Shown here: positions 1 to 16,460 of the stretch, piece by piece
How the letters are laid out: each line of letters opens with the position of its first letter
How positions within the stretch are numbered: the first letter of the stretch is position 1
From: Chara braunii
Taxonomy: Eukaryota; Streptophyta; Charophyceae; Charales; Characeae
Direction: 5' to 3'
DNA: 58,107 nt
Assembly (NCBI GenBank): GCA_003427395.1
Contig: BFEA01000666.1
Location: 1 to 58,107 of the forward strand
Notes under the pieces: generated by a model
The model's input: the letters and a program-made list of their open reading frames with translations, nothing else
Databases searched by the model: none
What the model was told of the DNA's origin: nothing
Translations under genes and position numbers: made by a program

Positions 1-187
1 GCATGTGGTCTGAATGTTGCTGCAAATACGGTTATATAATGACAGGGCATTCGATCTGGATGAAGAACGTAGTGAATTCTGGTGAATCTGTGGTTGCCCA
101 CTTATAAGCATATGGCCGTCCTCCATTGCGATTGCTTTAGGTTGTCAGTGAGGGCCAAGAATGACATTGCTGTTGTGTGTCTTATGA

Positions 188-3659
<3,472 letters not shown>

Positions 3660-5790
3660 TTTTCTCCCCCTTTCTGTCAATTTTCTTGTTGACTGATGCA
3701 GACTCGTTGCAGAGAGAAAAATGGGGAGGTGCAGGCGCGCCCGCTGCTTTTGCTTTCATGTGTTGCCATCTTGAGAGAGGGCAGGAGAGTTCCATTTATT
3801 AGGGACTGTGCTTGCATGCCACGGGATCGTCTGGTCCTATGCTGGCAGTGGGAGGGATGCAGCGCGGACATTGGTGTTTCAGTGGGTTTCATCAGTGGAA
3901 TGGTTATATCTCTGGTTGGAGGCGAGTGGATTTGGCCTCTCTTTATGAATATAGGCAATGTTGCCGACCAATTTGTCGGGCTGTTGTTTGGCCTCGAGAG
4001 TCCTGCGCACGTGGGGGAGAGTGGGAAAGTTTGATGGTCTCTCTGCAGCTGTGTTTGCGTCTGAGTAATGACCGGACCGGTGATGCGTCCACGGTAGAGT
4101 TTGAAGATCTTCGGTGCTAGACGATGCTCCTGAGCTCCGCCGAAGTGTTTCTATGCTATGGCTAGCTTGTCTTTTTTTTTCAGTGGATTGGATTGAGCTG
4201 GGTATGTTTAGAGTCGAGCGGTATGGTGGCGGCTTTTCTTTATGAGGGATTTGTTGTGTCAGGTCGAAGTTACTTGGTCGTATTTACATGTGGAGCACAC
4301 CCGCGGGTGAATCCTAAGTCTTGTAGAACGAACGGCTCAGGTGACGGAGGCTGGTGGGTCGCGGTGTAGTTCACGAGTCTTTTGTCTACCTTGTGTGCTT
4401 CGGTTCTGCAGTGCGAAATACAAAGTTGGCAGTCTGACGTGGTTTCAGTATAGCACTGCAGATGTCGTTGCTGACTGAACGGTGGCCCTGCTCAGCAGAA
4501 GGTCCTTATTCTCGGATGCTCCCTTATGATGGCACTTTGTGTAGTTGATGTATGTTGGGGTGTATGCATTGTACGCTGAGTGGTGCCGCTCCAGCAGATA
4601 TTGGGCGATGCACACGCTCTGACGTGATGTTAGATTGGTGGGGTAGCATCTGCCTGTTTTAGTCAATGTCTCCCACGTGTACTTCCGACTGGCCGGAGAA
4701 TCGTTCCGGACAGAAGCGGTTTGGTGAGAGATTCAGATCGACTTCTACCTACCTCATACGGTGGCATCATGGTGTATCGTCACACCGGTTCTAAGGCTGC
4801 TCGATGGATTCTCATCTTGTCCGCCACAGTGTGCTTTGTACTAGGATTGGTTACAGAAAGGCTGGCATCATTTCGTAGCTCTTTGGGTTGCCGCCTTGGG
4901 ACTTTGTTGGGTTGTTTTTTGCTCTGGTGCCCTTGCACCAGGTCCTACGCGTTGGGTTTGCCCATTCTAGTTGCAAGGTGGATTCTTCTCGTTGCAATGT
5001 GGATTCTTTCGGAAGCTTGGATTAAGAATAATCCGTAGGTTGGTGAGGAATAGTCTGTTGCTGCTTCACGGCTGATGTCTTTTTCTGCAATGCGGCCGTC
5101 TTGCCTGTGTCTGTCGGACTTCGGCCGTGTCCGCCATGGAAGAGTTTGTCAGTCTCTGCATGTTTGTGCTTTTAGTCTTGCAGTATGCATGGTCTCAATC
5201 GTTTGGTTGTGTGTTTGGGTTCAATGGAAGAAAGCTAGAAAAAGGGGGTAATAAATTAATAATATGGTGCTAATACCGAACTAGGGAAATAGCTTATCCG
5301 TCAGTGTCGTCCTTGCTCGTCTCCGTCAGTCTTTCAGTCTACGACTCTACATGTTTGTGCTGTTAGAGGCTGATCCCAATCTATTACATGACTTTTGGAA
5401 AATAAAATTCTTTTTAAAGTCGAAAAAGCTGGAAGCTCCCCGTTGGGAACGTGAAAGGAAAAGCAGATATTACCTGTGCAGAACTTTCACGAAGGGGGAG
5501 CTGCGTTTATTGTGGCCGCCTCGTTCGCTATTGTATTAGCCGCTGGATACCAAAAAAAAAAAAGAAAAAGAAGAAAGAAAACTGCCCTTCTTTCACCGTG
5601 CAAGGTAGGGATCTGTCCCTCCCCAAGTTCTTCTATCTGGGCGAGGTCTGCACGCTTTACCAAAAGAAGATGCAGTCCCTTGTAGTTCCACATCCCAGGG
5701 AAAAAAAAAGGAAATCGGAACGGCCCGCTCTTGTGGATATACACGGGTTCCCAAATTTTGCCTAACAGTACATGGCCTATATGTAGTATG
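3660..5790. other. 3' flank of the fusion gene; no further gene recognised
   Basis: The first few hundred bases probably contain the 3' UTR, but I see no decisive poly(A) signal. An open frame at 4721-5038 (+, 105 residues, hydrophobic in the middle) matches nothing I know. A GT-rich base composition continues throughout. The end (5550-5720) contains short A-runs. Confidence 0.5.
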
Positions 5791-5796
5791 CGATTA

Positions 5797-5901
5797 CAGT
5801 CTTCCCCCGAATACAACGTACGGTCATTATAGCTGAATTTAGACTGAAAGATACACCAAATTCAGCTATAATGACCGTACGTTGTATTCGGGGGAAGACT
5901 G
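5797..5901. mobile_element. Perfect-hairpin MITE, Tc1/mariner type, copy 1
   Basis: A 105-bp element: two perfect 44-bp inverted arms around a 17-bp loop (AGACTGAAAGATACACC). It starts CAGTCTTCCCCC, ends GGGGGAAGACTG, and is flanked by TA on both sides (5795-5796, 5902-5903), as expected for a TA target duplication. It is identical base for base to 31976-32080. It has no coding capacity. Confidence 0.9.
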
Positions 5902-6182
5902 TAGTAGCTTGGTCTGCAGTATGTGCGTTGGCCCATGCGTGCCTTGAACATCTGGTTCTGTGTTTGGAGTGAATATCGATCATATCAAAATGAGTTTTGT
6001 TGTTCTACAATGATTTCTGTGATATTACAAGAATCGCGACGTGCTAACACAGTGATGGTTACAGGGGGCCTTCCCACTGCTGTATTTCGTGGTAATGATG
6101 CAAGATGCATACGTCACTGTTCGTAGTACCAGTCTTTCATGAGATGTGGCGAGATGCATGCGTCACCATTTGTGGTTACGTT

Positions 6183-6590
6183 TTGTGTCTTGCCACTTTC
6201 TGTGCAAGATGGACGTGTGCGCCTGTTGTGCTTCGATGGTGGTATGACATACATCACTATTTGTAGTCAACGTTTGGTGTCTTGCCACGTTCTGTGCAAG
6301 ATGGACGTTTGTCTTTTGCCACTTTCTGTGCAAGATGGACGTGCACCTGTTGTGCTTCGACAGTGGTATGGCATACATCGCGATTTATAGTTATGGTTAC
6401 GTTTTGTGTCATGGCATACATCGCGATAATAGTTAACGTTTGGTGTCTTGCCACATTCTGTGCAAGATGGACGTGCGCCTGTTCTGCTTTGAGAATGGTA
6501 TGGCATGTATCACTATTTATAGTAACGTTTGGTGTCTTGCCACGTTCTGTGCAAGATGGACGTGCGCCTGTTGTGCTTCGACAGTGCTTC
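6183..6590 (+). repeat. Minisatellite, unit about 90 bp
   Basis: Five irregular copies carry the core TCTGTGCAAGATGGACGT, with core TGTGCAAG at 6201, 6292, 6327, 6459 and 6548. Spacing is mainly 89-91 bp, with one short and one long unit. Overlapping open frames in several frames are by-products of the repeat. Confidence 0.85.
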
Positions 6591-6768
6591 GTGTGGTTCC
6601 ACTATGCCTAAGATACCAGGATATCAACAGATGGCCTCTTATTCTTTCTTCTTTTTTTGATTTCTTTCTTCTTTTTTTTATTCTGCTAAAAAGGATAATG
6701 ACGAGGCCAGGTAAGAAAGAGTAGCAACACAGTGTTATGGCGAGCCCTATGAAATCAGACCAATCAAA

Positions 6769-6942
6769 GATCCGTTTGAGCACGTAGCAGTACTCCTAGA
6801 AAACCATGTTGTGACTTGTGTTACACTTCAGGTGTCTCTGGGGCCTCGAAGGAAGGATCCATTTGAGCACATAGCAGTGCTGCTAGAAAAGCGTGTTGTG
6901 ACTTGTGTTTCACTTCGGGTGTCTCTGGGGGCCTCAAAGGTA
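6769..6942 (+). repeat. Direct duplication of 87 bp
   Basis: Units 6769-6855 and 6856-6942 both begin GATCC[GA]TTTGAGCAC and end in GTGTCTCTGGGG-type sequence. They differ by scattered substitutions. Confidence 0.85.
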
Positions 6943-8040
6943 GCACGCTGCCATTGTGTGAGGGCACACCGAGAGGGGTCTCTCTGGGGTTGTAAGTGAC
7001 CCGCTACCATGGTGGGACGACACACTGAAACGATTGGCGTACTGGAGGTCGGCAGTCCGAGATGGGCTGCTGGAGAGTCGACTGCTTTCACAATGGGGAG
7101 ATTTTTGCTCTCAATACATGCTTCTGTATAAGGGAAAAGAAACAAAAAGATATGGTGTTCGCAACGCGTATGTGGGTCACCTACGGACTGCGTTATGAGT
7201 GTGGAAAAAATCCAGTGCAGTGAAGCCTTGGAGGGGGTGGTGGAACGAGGACTACACCCTGCGTGGATTCACAGTACAGCCGAATGTATCCAGCGGCCTC
7301 GTGTACCTTCCTGTCCTGGGCAAGTTTGGCGCAGGCTGTTGGTCCCCATGATCAGCATTGAGCAAATACTGACGAAGGGGGAGGTAATTGGAGGTGAGGC
7401 AGAGCGGTGGCTCTTTGAAGCAGCTCTGTCTAGCAGACAGTAAGCGGAGCGAGATCCTTCTTCTCGTACTCTATTCGGATCTGTTCATTTTATACAACAA
7501 ATACTGATTCACAGTTCCCATACACCCACCGGCCCAATGAAGATCCAAACCAATTTTTCAACTATGACTGGGTGATGACGAAGAAAACACTTTCCAGCCC
7601 AACCAGTTTAATCACCTGATACATCTGATTTAGTTGTCGGACGGCGCCCTCCAGATTCACCAGGGGATCCCATGTTAGTTCACAGCCTGCAAAAGTCGTT
7701 ACTCGGAGAGTGGTTGGAGGAGGTTGGGAGTTCTACAGGGAATTTGTATGGTGCATCTGGAGGGAGTCTGGGCCAACAAATTGCTGTGCTGTCTTGTAGT
7801 GCTGTAAGGGTGTTTTGCAGGGAACTCAGGACTTGGAGACTTACATATAGCAGATAGAAAGTGGAGCGACGCCAGGTTTTATACATTTTTTGCATTCTGA
7901 CAGCTATGGGGCGAGTTTACGAAATTGTGTATGGCGGACGGTAGTGGAGCGAGATCAGAACTGATGTGCTGCTCGAGTGTTTTCTTTTTTGCGTTTAAAA
8001 TCACCAGTACTACCTAAAGTTGTGGCGGTTAACAAGCTGC
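6943..8040. other. No firm gene; one exon-like fragment at 7515-7619
   Basis: After a CAG acceptor-like site at 7512-7514, the plus strand reads FPYTHRPNEDPNQFFNYDWV and continues to a TGA at 7617-7619. It looks like coding sequence, but I cannot assign it to a family or join it to other exons. Nothing else here is recognisable. Confidence 0.3.
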
Positions 8041-8480
8041 GACAATGATGAACGAAAAACATACATTTCAATTGAGTAATTTAATTGTATATTCATTATA
8101 AGAATACGATAAAATATCGTATTCTTATAATGAATATACAATTAAATAATCAAAGAAATATCATACAATTAGATATAAATAAAGAAAAATCAAACTTAGA
8201 TAATGATAATATAATATGAACTTAGAGAATCTAGATAGATGAATCTAAATAGATTTATCTGTCTATGCTAACTAATCTAATAAATATAATAATATAAAGC
8301 AAATATCATTTAGAATAGAATCAATGTAAATATACCATAATACAATTCAATAGTATTGTAAGAAAAAATAGAATAATACAAAAATAGGAAATAGGAATTA
8401 ATTGGAATTTGATTTATTTTTTATAGATAGACATATTATATAGATAGACATCCATATATATATATATACCTTCTCCGCCG
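8040..8480. other. AT-rich island with a near-perfect palindrome
   Basis: The composition shifts abruptly to very AT-rich. The palindrome at 8078-8147 has arms of 31-34 nt that include TATTCATTATAAGAATACGA, around a 3-nt loop AAA (8112-8114). The composition resembles organellar intergenic DNA, but no gene fragment confirms an organellar source. Confidence 0.7.
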
Positions 8481-9166
8481 GTTTATCTTAGTAGAATTGT
8501 GTCTACTCTATTTTTCCTGCGGGGTCGATGTATGGACCACGTACTGGTGGTTTGGTTATGAACATGGAAGAATTTCAGTCTTCTCGGTATCTAAAGAACC
8601 GATCCCATCTTGTGGCTCTCTGCAACCTCGGGAAAACGGTGAAGACTGAAGAATGTACCAGTTACCTACTGGACGAGCTCAGATGGCTAGCCTCTTGACC
8701 GGTTGAAATACAGGCCCGAGTTCGAACTCTGCTGGAAGCAGACGAGTGAAATACTACAATTCTGAATTACGTAGGACCGGTTAGTTCGATGATAGTATCT
8801 CAAGGTTGTCACCGTTTCTGAAAAAAAAAACAAAGAAGATAATGGTTCGTCCTGTATGTCCTGGTCGGTTAAGTAGGTAGTAGGTAGTAGCGGTAGGCCC
8901 TTTTGTTCAATCGTCTGTGAGTGGGTTGCAGTGCAGGCCTGGTAGTGGCCATGAAAATTCCGGATGCATGGAAGGATGATGACGTGTGGCAAATGGGAGG
9001 TGACTGTGAATCGTTAAAACAGGCTGCAGAATCTATGACATGAAATACAGCTCTCATTCTACCGCGACATAGGGCCTCGACACACCACTGTTGAAACGGA
9101 AAAATTTGGGAGTGCATGAAAGCATTCACAAGTTGACACGGCACAGAGATTGCAATCGCAGCAATC

Positions 9167-9432
9167 ATAAAGCTGTTCAAGATAGGCAACTTCGAAGGAA
9201 ATGGCATTTGTTACTTGGGAGAACGTAAAACAATCTTGTATCCTTGGGCACTGGGCCCCCACGTTAAAAAAAAAGAATCATAAAGCTGTTCAAGAAAGGC
9301 TACTTTAAGGAAATGGCATTTGTTACTTGGGAGAACGTAAAACAATCTTGTATTCAATTTGTAATTTGAGCCTTGGGCACTGGTCCCCCACGTTAAAAAA
9401 AAAAAACAAAAAAAAAAACAAGAAAAAAAACA
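9167..9432 (+). repeat. Tandem pair of poly(A)-tailed copies
   Basis: Two copies begin ATCATAAAGCTGTTCAAGA (9167, 9278). Both run through GGAAATGGCATTTGTTACTT and end at CCCACGTT followed by an A-run. Copy 2 has an extra segment of about 18 bp. Poly(A) after each copy suggests retroposed RNA, but no clear target duplication is visible. Confidence 0.7.
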
Positions 9433-9956
9433 ATCTCATGATGAGCTCAACTCTGCACACGAACCACGGTTGAAAAGTCGCCCGAAGTCCTTTAACAGTT
9501 GTGCAGTCAAAGATATGGCAGCTAGATACTGCTAGGTCCGATCTCAGGTCTCAGGGTTGAAAAGTTGCCCGAAGTCCCACAGGTCTGAAAAGCGTGGTGC
9601 CAACGAATCATATTACACCAAGCTAGAGTTCAGTCCCAGCAAGCACTATAACGAATTCTCCACGATCCGAGTTTGATTCCAGTCATCTACATCTACTAAA
9701 GGAAAAGCCGGGTCGCGTGTGACGCCGGCACGAGGTCCGGTTTCCAGGTTTGGGATGTTGGGTGGTGGGCCAAGGCCGGAAAAAAAAAGCAAAATGAAAA
9801 TTGTGTCTGTCGGTGGCACGAACAGGCACGGCCTGGGGAGGTTGCGTCTTGCGGCCTATACCCCCCCGCCTGGTCTCATGCTACTTCCAGCGATAGGATG
9901 AGCAAAATACAACGAGGCTTCCGATAGAAATTGAATCATACACTACTACACAAGAG

Positions 9957-10121
9957 CGTGTGTGTGTGTGTGTGTGCGCGTGCGGGAAGTGAAATGCAGG
10001 ATGTGTGGAAGTGGAAGGGGCCATGCAGCGGGCGGAAAGGGAGACGCGCAGCAATCTCGAAGAGAGGAGGGGCCATGGCAACTCGAAGAAGGGAGCCGTG
10101 TAGCCGCGACAGCTTCATTTG

Positions 10122-10167
<46 letters not shown>

Positions 10168-10171
10168 CCTC

Positions 10172-10217
<46 letters not shown>
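9957..10217. repeat. Simple repeats: (GT)n, (CT)n and a long C-run
   Basis: A short GT tract at about 9957-9978, a CT tract at about 10123-10164 and an almost uninterrupted C-run to 10217. Every long open frame crossing this stretch is a homopolymer or dipeptide artefact. The C-run may also be an assembly weak point. Confidence 0.95.
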
Positions 10218-10539
10218 TGGGCCCCTTGTGGCAGATCTGGATGTTTTGGTGGTGAGTGGACAATGTTCAATCCTTTGTGGGAAAAGACAATAGGTAAGAG
10301 AGGAAAGGAGTTGACGATGCGGAGAAGGAAAGAGGAGGACGAGAGGTGGTGGCAGATCTGGCCGTGTCCGTGGTGAGTGGGCGGTCTTCGATCCTCTGCT
10401 GGACGGTGCGCTGCTGAGGCGGACACGGTGTCACTGCTGGCCAGTTGTGGGCCGAGGAAGGATGCGAGGGCGAAGGCGCACTCGGTTTTGGCTTCCCTCT
10501 CTCTCCCCCTCCCTCCCCCTCTCTCACCTACACACGTGC

Positions 10540-11010
10540 ACGACCCTGGAGATGGCTGTGATCTTGGAACGAAGACCCTGGAGATGACAGTGGTCAGGGG
10601 GAAAGAAGGGCGAGGAGGGATGGCGATGCGATTGTGGAATGGAGAGTAACAAAAGGGCAGGGGGGTGACAGGGAGATGGCTGTGAACCTGGAACGAAGAC
10701 ACTGGAGATAGCAATGGTTAGGGGGAAGAAGGGCGAGGAGGGATTGCGATGCGATTGTGGGATGGAGGGAAACAGAAGGACAGGGAGGTGACACGAGGTG
10801 CTCACAGTCATGAGCGGGCAAGAGTGGCGAGCAGGGGCATCATCTTCGTGTAGACCACAGGGGGATGGGTGTGATCCTAGAACGAAGACCCTGGAGATGA
10901 CAATGGTCAGGGGCAAAGAAGGGCGACAGAAGGACAGGGAGGTGACACTGAGGTGCTCACAGTCATCAGCGGGCAAGAGGGCGAGGAGGGGCCTCATCTT
11001 CGTGTAAAGC
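10540..11010 (+). repeat. Minisatellite built on the core GACCCTGGAGATG
   Basis: Three to four diverged copies carry AACGAAGACCCTGGAGATGA, AGGGCGAGGAGGGAT and, in two copies, GAGGTGCTCACAGTCAT. Unit length varies. A related fragment recurs at 11130. The resulting open frames are low-complexity and not considered genes. Confidence 0.8.
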
Positions 11011-11370
11011 ACAGGAAGAGGAAATAAGAGGGGTGTTATCTTCGTGTTTCCTTTTTTCTTTTTTTTGGCTTCTCTCTCAGGCACACACGCACATGCACAC
11101 ACTTACCCGCACACACGCACGACCCTGGAGATGGCTGCGATCTAGGAATAGAGAAAGGGCCATGCAGATAACCAGATGGAGGGGGGATCACTTTGGACAA
11201 TCGAGCAACACCCGCACACAGGCAGGAACGTAAGGATGGAGATGTGATTGTGGGGTGGATTCTACAATGGAGGAAGGGTCATGCAGATGGCGGTATGAAA
11301 AGAGTCGGCCAACGTAAGGACAGGTTTGTGCAAAGAGTGTCATAACTTCATATTCGCTATACACATGGGC

Positions 11371-11530
11371 GTGCGGAGACACTCATCTTCTGTTGAGGGA
11401 CGTTGGCTGACCAAGAGGAGAAATCTCAACAGGAGCATGATCGTATAGACGTGCGGAGACGCTTGTTTTCTGTTGAGGGACGTCGACTGATCAAAAGGAG
11501 ATATCTCAGCACGAACACAATCCGCACCAA
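11371..11530 (+). repeat. Direct duplication of 80 bp
   Basis: Units at 11371 and 11451 begin GTGCGGAGAC and share TTCTGTTGAGGGACGT and AAATCTCA-type blocks with moderate divergence. From 11530 to 12080 no gene is recognisable. Confidence 0.8.
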
Positions 11531-12081
11531 TATCTTGGCATGCTGCAAGGGCTTGAGGGGCTCCCACGTAGCCTCCGTATCAGGATAGCGCTACCATCAC
11601 ACGAGGTACTTGTTGCGTGAAGGGGTATAGTTGGTAACATGGCGAGATACGATGTCGGAAAAGATTAACGTTTCGTGTCCGTCCACCATGATAAATGAAG
11701 GGTGTTGTCGAAGATAATCGGCTGTTAATCGGCTGTATTGAAACCGACGGCCTAAAGAATGCGGCACAAATCGAAAAAGTGACGCACTTGCGAAGTATAT
11801 CCACTTCGTGCTACAAGTGGCAGGCATTGACGAGCATATGGGCAAAAATTTATAATGAATAATTTATCCGCTATCGGGACACTTTCTTACGGTTATGGTA
11901 TGGGATGTGATTATCCGCTATCGACACGCTCTCTTATGCGGTTACTCTTGTATGAGGGTTTGATAATCATTGTCATATGTGTATTTGCTATGGGGGCCCG
12001 CTCGTGTGATCATGTGGGTGTGGGAGGCGGCTACTCTTGTAAGAGCGTTTCATAATCACTGTCATATGCGCAACCCAATCG

Positions 12082-12161
12082 TTAAACCACTAGCATTTGG
12101 CCCAACTAACGGCCGCAAAAAAAATAGAGTACCACGACTCTAGGAAGTACTGGTGGTTTAA
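12082..12161. mobile_element. TTAA-flanked MITE, short copy
   Basis: Starts TTAAACCACTAGCA and ends AGTACTGGTGGTTTAA, giving imperfect inverted termini with TTAA on both sides. The interior differs from the other copies (32220-32323, 34490-34600). A stray terminus of the same family occurs at 8545-8560. TTAA targets suggest a piggyBac-like source, which is inference. Confidence 0.7.
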
Positions 12162-12339
12162 GTGCAGGGCTACGAGTATCTGAGTGCAATGTGATGGTCG
12201 TCGAAAATCCGCTGGTACGTGAGGGTGGTAGCCAAGATCACAATACAATGACATACAGTGCCTCGTAGTTGACGAAACGATGTGGTTGTAAGTAATCTTC
12301 GCATGATTTAAGTGTAAGTTTCACTGTAGGTCATCAATA

Positions 12340-13250
12340 ATAAACTAATGATATTCTCTACAGTTTTGTTGGTAACCTCAGTCTGACCGTTTGTCTGAGG
12401 GTTCAAGTTGTATGATGATAAGCAATGGAGTTGAGATCGTATATATAATGTAGGCATTACTTGAACGTGCTAGTGAAGCGCAGGTCACGGTGGGAGGAAG
12501 GTGCAAAGCGAAGCTGTGAGGTAGTCATGATCGAGGCTCGAAGAGCTATCGTTCCCCCAACGCCTTCGTGAGAGCCTGGATTAGGCATTAGCTTCTTATA
12601 GGCAGCAATCCATGATTTATGTCTTTCATGAGACTGTTGAATAGGCCATTGACCCGAAATTCTTCATAGCAAGAGCTCCTTTTAGGACCTGAACGAAAAC
12701 GGTGTCGACGACCTCACGAGTAATAATGTGATAATTGCACGGGACAAAACGTGCATGCTTCGTAAAGTGATGGACAACGATCAAATAACATTATGACCGC
12801 GCTCATTGTGAGGGTGAAGGAGATCAATAAAATCTATTGAGATGGTGTGCCAACGATCCTCAGGTGTAGGTGGTGGCTTGAGAAACCTATACAGAAGGTG
12901 GTTTGGATGTTCACCTTTTGGTAGATAGGACACTCCGTGACGTAGCTCATGATGAATTCCTTTCGTACGAATGACTAACGCGAGCCAACACCTTCCAAAA
13001 GTCAGTATGATCGACAATTGCGTTATGGAACTCGGCAACAGCCTAAACGCGAAGTTGTCCATTGGAGGAAACACATACATGTGGTTACATGTGGTGTTGG
13101 TAACTGCCCTCACCATGCTAGTACACGAGCCGTGATCACTAAGAGAATATGAAGGAACGGTTCTACCACTCCGCAATGTCGAATGGATGTCAATATAATA
13201 TGATGTCAATGTAATACGGCTAGTAGCGATATTGGATGCGAAACACATTG
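12340..13250 (-). pseudogene. Ty3/gypsy integrase remnant
   Basis: Reading the minus strand, the central piece PPPTPEDRWHTISIDFID followed by HNERGHNVI is the start of a gypsy-class integrase core and includes the first catalytic Asp. After a frameshift it continues as HFTKHARFVP. Near 12355-12440 it reads SSYNLNPQTNGQTEVTNK, the segment carrying the catalytic Glu. The middle Asp block is not visible; a 150-bp segment (12540-12690) lies there that also occurs at 33238-33385. Frameshifts and stops show the element is dead. The direction implies that its 5' end lies at higher coordinates. Confidence 0.85.
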
Positions 13251-13259
13251 GTAACCAAA

Positions 13260-15555
13260 TGTCAACGGTGCTGACCGAGATGGCAACGAGTTAAATTTAC
13301 TTTTGATTGTCGTCAGAACAACAGGGCATGACAAAGAGGACAAGTGCGATAGGGTGTCTGATGGTGGACACGATAGTCAAACACGAGCGAGATAACATGC
13401 TCAGAGCCTCGCATTTGAGGGATCCTGCTGTATGAGAGATAAACGGGAAAAATATCACAGTGGTTTCGAATCAGGTCACTAACAACGGGCTCTACAGCAG
13501 TCGTGAACCTCGATTTGCTCAACATATGTGTTAGCGCGAGATTTGTGTGTGGACTTGTAGAAAGCCCAAGATGTCGAAGGGCTATTCGCATGCTGAGGGG
13601 TGGTGGTAGAGATGGAAGGTGCGGAGATAGAGGAAGGGTAAGGGGGATTAGGCTCTACAGGGATGAGCTTAATATCTGGACTAGGGGATCGTAGCGAAGG
13701 AGATCCATTACGTTCACGGACGAGGGTCGTGAGGAGGTAAGTAAGGATGGGTGTCGCTTGTGGTACCAACGAAGGGGCACAACGGGTCTGACCGCACTTC
13801 GTTTTGAGAACGAGTGTTTCGGTCGCCGATTCAGTCTTTTATGCCATGGAGCTTGCGAGACCAGAAGGGTCACAGATAAAGGCATACCTAATTTCCAATA
13901 CCTCGAAGTTTGCGCACGAATGATAACAACGAGTCGACTGAGTGCTACTCGGCAGTTGGAGGGTAAAGAAAAAAGGGAAGTCAAAGACCGTTTGATCGAA
14001 GAAGCGCTGCGTTTTATTAGGGTAATGGAGATAGGAGAGCGATAGCCGGAGGTAGCCAAACGTGATTCCTCAACCATGCGAGTCGAAGTCCCATAAAGCG
14101 AGATACACCCTCGTGGATGTCCCACGACGAATTGAGAGCAGAGCGTGAAGACGACGCAAGATATGTATGCGTCTGGTAAGCCAATCCTGATGAGTCTGAA
14201 GAATGTTTTGATTCAGGAGAGTGGACACAACATAATCGTGAGTCGTCCACTGAGCGCTACAACGAGTTGCGCGAATAACACGATGTGTTGGAAGTCTAAA
14301 ATTAGAGGGAACTACGTTTGTCGTGACCTGAAGAACTCTAATGTGGTAGCTAAGGGGTAAACCACGATTGAGTGACCAGCAAGTCGGCTACAGATGAGGC
14401 CTCATAGGTAAACTGCATTGTGGCTAACTCGATATTGTGGGCCGGGAGACCTTGGGGGGGATTGAGATCGACGCTGACGAGAAATGTCAGTGTAGTACCG
14501 ATTGAGGGCGGCATGTTGAGAGACGGTTAATGGGGGTCCAAATATTCGCTGTTTTCGTTGGCAATTGCGGTGCGAATTTCATCAAAATTTTTAAAAACAA
14601 ACGATATGAGACCATAGTGCAAACATCAAAAAAGGAAACAGGCAAAAAAAACGAAAAAAAAAACAAAAAAACACTATGAACCCCTAACACAAAGACACTG
14701 TCCGAGTCAAAATGAAGCGTCCAACGAATTCAACAGAATGCTAACTTTTTCATTATTGATCCAAACATGTAAAAACTGCACACATGACGTACCCTAAAGC
14801 ACATATATATCACACAAAAAGAAAAACAGGAAAAAAAGCAAAAAATCAGCACAATATGACAGTTTCAGTGCAATTCGGTGCAAAATTCATCGAAAATAAT
14901 AACCACGTGTGGGCATGCGATGGCCACTGCGAGGAGGTGTATCCATCCTGAAGACAATTAATGAAACTGTGGCGGGACTCAATGGCCGCACACTCACAAG
15001 GGGATAAGGCTCCAGGCGGGGGACAAAACCCTACGGGAGGTCCACCTGCAAAACAACGAACGTGCATGCGTTAGGCTGTACGGATCTGCTTTGAGTGTTG
15101 CCCATAGTGGATATGACCATCTGCAAGCAATCACTGAGAGGGACAACTTCGTCATCGAAATAGCACTGGATAACATCCTTGAGCTCGATATCTTCGAGGC
15201 TATCCCCAAGAGTAGGGTCGAGCTCGGTCATGACATTGTCACCGTACTCTAGCGTCATGCATGCTCATCCGTTGGTGCTGCCCAGGATCAAATGTTGGCA
15301 CCAATATTTTTGAATTTGATTAAAATGTATTTGGGCAGGGCAGCGCGGCCAGCGGGGCGCGAGCGTGGGCGGCGGCCTTTACGCCTGCGCGCACGCGTGT
15401 GGTGCTACGTGTCTAAGCCTTTTCTCCCCCGACACGTACCGCCATTGTGCTGTTTTTTTCTCAACGTTGGCAGCACTCCGAAAATGTTGAAAATGCTGTT
15501 GTTGGGGATTCGCCCGTCGCTTCGACGGGGTGGGATGGGTGGGAGTGGGACCGTT
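13260..15555 (-). other. Presumed body of the decayed gypsy element
   Basis: Lies between the integrase and the candidate primer-binding site, where gag, protease and reverse transcriptase would be expected. Minus-strand open frames exist (13655-14125, 15031-15258), but I cannot recognise a reverse transcriptase motif in any of them. 14560-14870 is A-rich on the plus strand with no gene. Confidence 0.4.
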
Positions 15556-15558
15556 CCT

Positions 15559-15570
15559 GCTCTGATACCA
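15559..15570 (-). promoter_or_regulatory. Candidate LTR-retroelement primer-binding site
   Basis: The minus strand reads TGGTATCAGAGC, complementary to the 3' end of initiator tRNA-Met and the usual plant primer site. The orientation agrees with the minus-strand integrase 2.3 kb away. The adjacent LTR would occupy bases above 15571, but I could not find its partner near 11.5-12.3 kb. Confidence 0.6.
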
Positions 15571-16460
15571 GTGCGACGGACCCATCGGGATGGCGGTCTC
15601 GTTGGTGTCAAGACAAAGGGGTGAGGATGAACGAGATGACGATGGAGTTGGAAGGAAGAACGCAGCTCCGACACAAATTCAACCGACACGTACTCCAAAA
15701 TGTGCAAAATGAAGAATGAATGAGAATACAGTCTGCAGCTTGGGGTATACCACCAGCGGACTGACTGGACTAGACTGAATACTCACACGGCCTATGGGGT
15801 CAGGCCAATGGCCTGGTCCCACAGGCCAAACTAACAAATAGCCAAATAGCCCTGGCTATAGGCCAGGGCTGATAGAAGGCCCCCTTCAATGGTCTATCCT
15901 GCTTTTTTGTAGCCTATTGCGGAGCATTTCCCAGCCATCTTCTTCACTTTTGGCCTGACCCTTCAGACGGTGTGACCGCGGTGGAGACCAGTTGCTCTTT
16001 GTGCACATAAGTTGACATAACAAACTAGCAATGCTATGCAAACAACAACAGTCGTAAGAGAGAGAGGAAGAAGCGGAGATGCACAACAATTTGCGGGTGT
16101 ATGATTCAACCACATTAAAAGTAACAGTTTTTTGGCTTAATCGTGCAGGGCTCAATGAGCTTGTTCATTTTTAATGAGTTATCTCTGCCAAAGGGTTAGT
16201 TTGATCCATAAACTGCCAAAGGGAATGAGATCCAACAAATTATTGAAAAGTAGCATAACTTTTGTTTTTCAAAGAAAAGAAAGTTCATTTTTTCCCCCAA
16301 GGCTACCACGATAGTACTCGGGCCATCAACAAACTTTAGATTAATGATCAATGGCAGGTTGGGAAATGGGTCCGAAATCCTCTCACAGCAGCACTGTAGT
16401 CAATGTTGCTAGGTGATGATGACCATTATGAGTCAACACCATAAGAAGTAAACATTGTCA

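Noticed and set aside
4721-5038. 105-residue hydrophobic ORF
   Set aside because: No recognisable family, no splice context, and GT-rich composition favours Leu, Val and Trp codons by chance.
8672-8740. Possible tRNA or SINE head (GAGTTCGAACTCTGC)
   Set aside because: A B-box-like motif is present, but the A box and stems are poor; too weak to call.
10115-10714. Long open frames over the CT and C tracts
   Set aside because: They encode dipeptide and proline or glycine runs created by the simple repeats, and occur on both strands at once.
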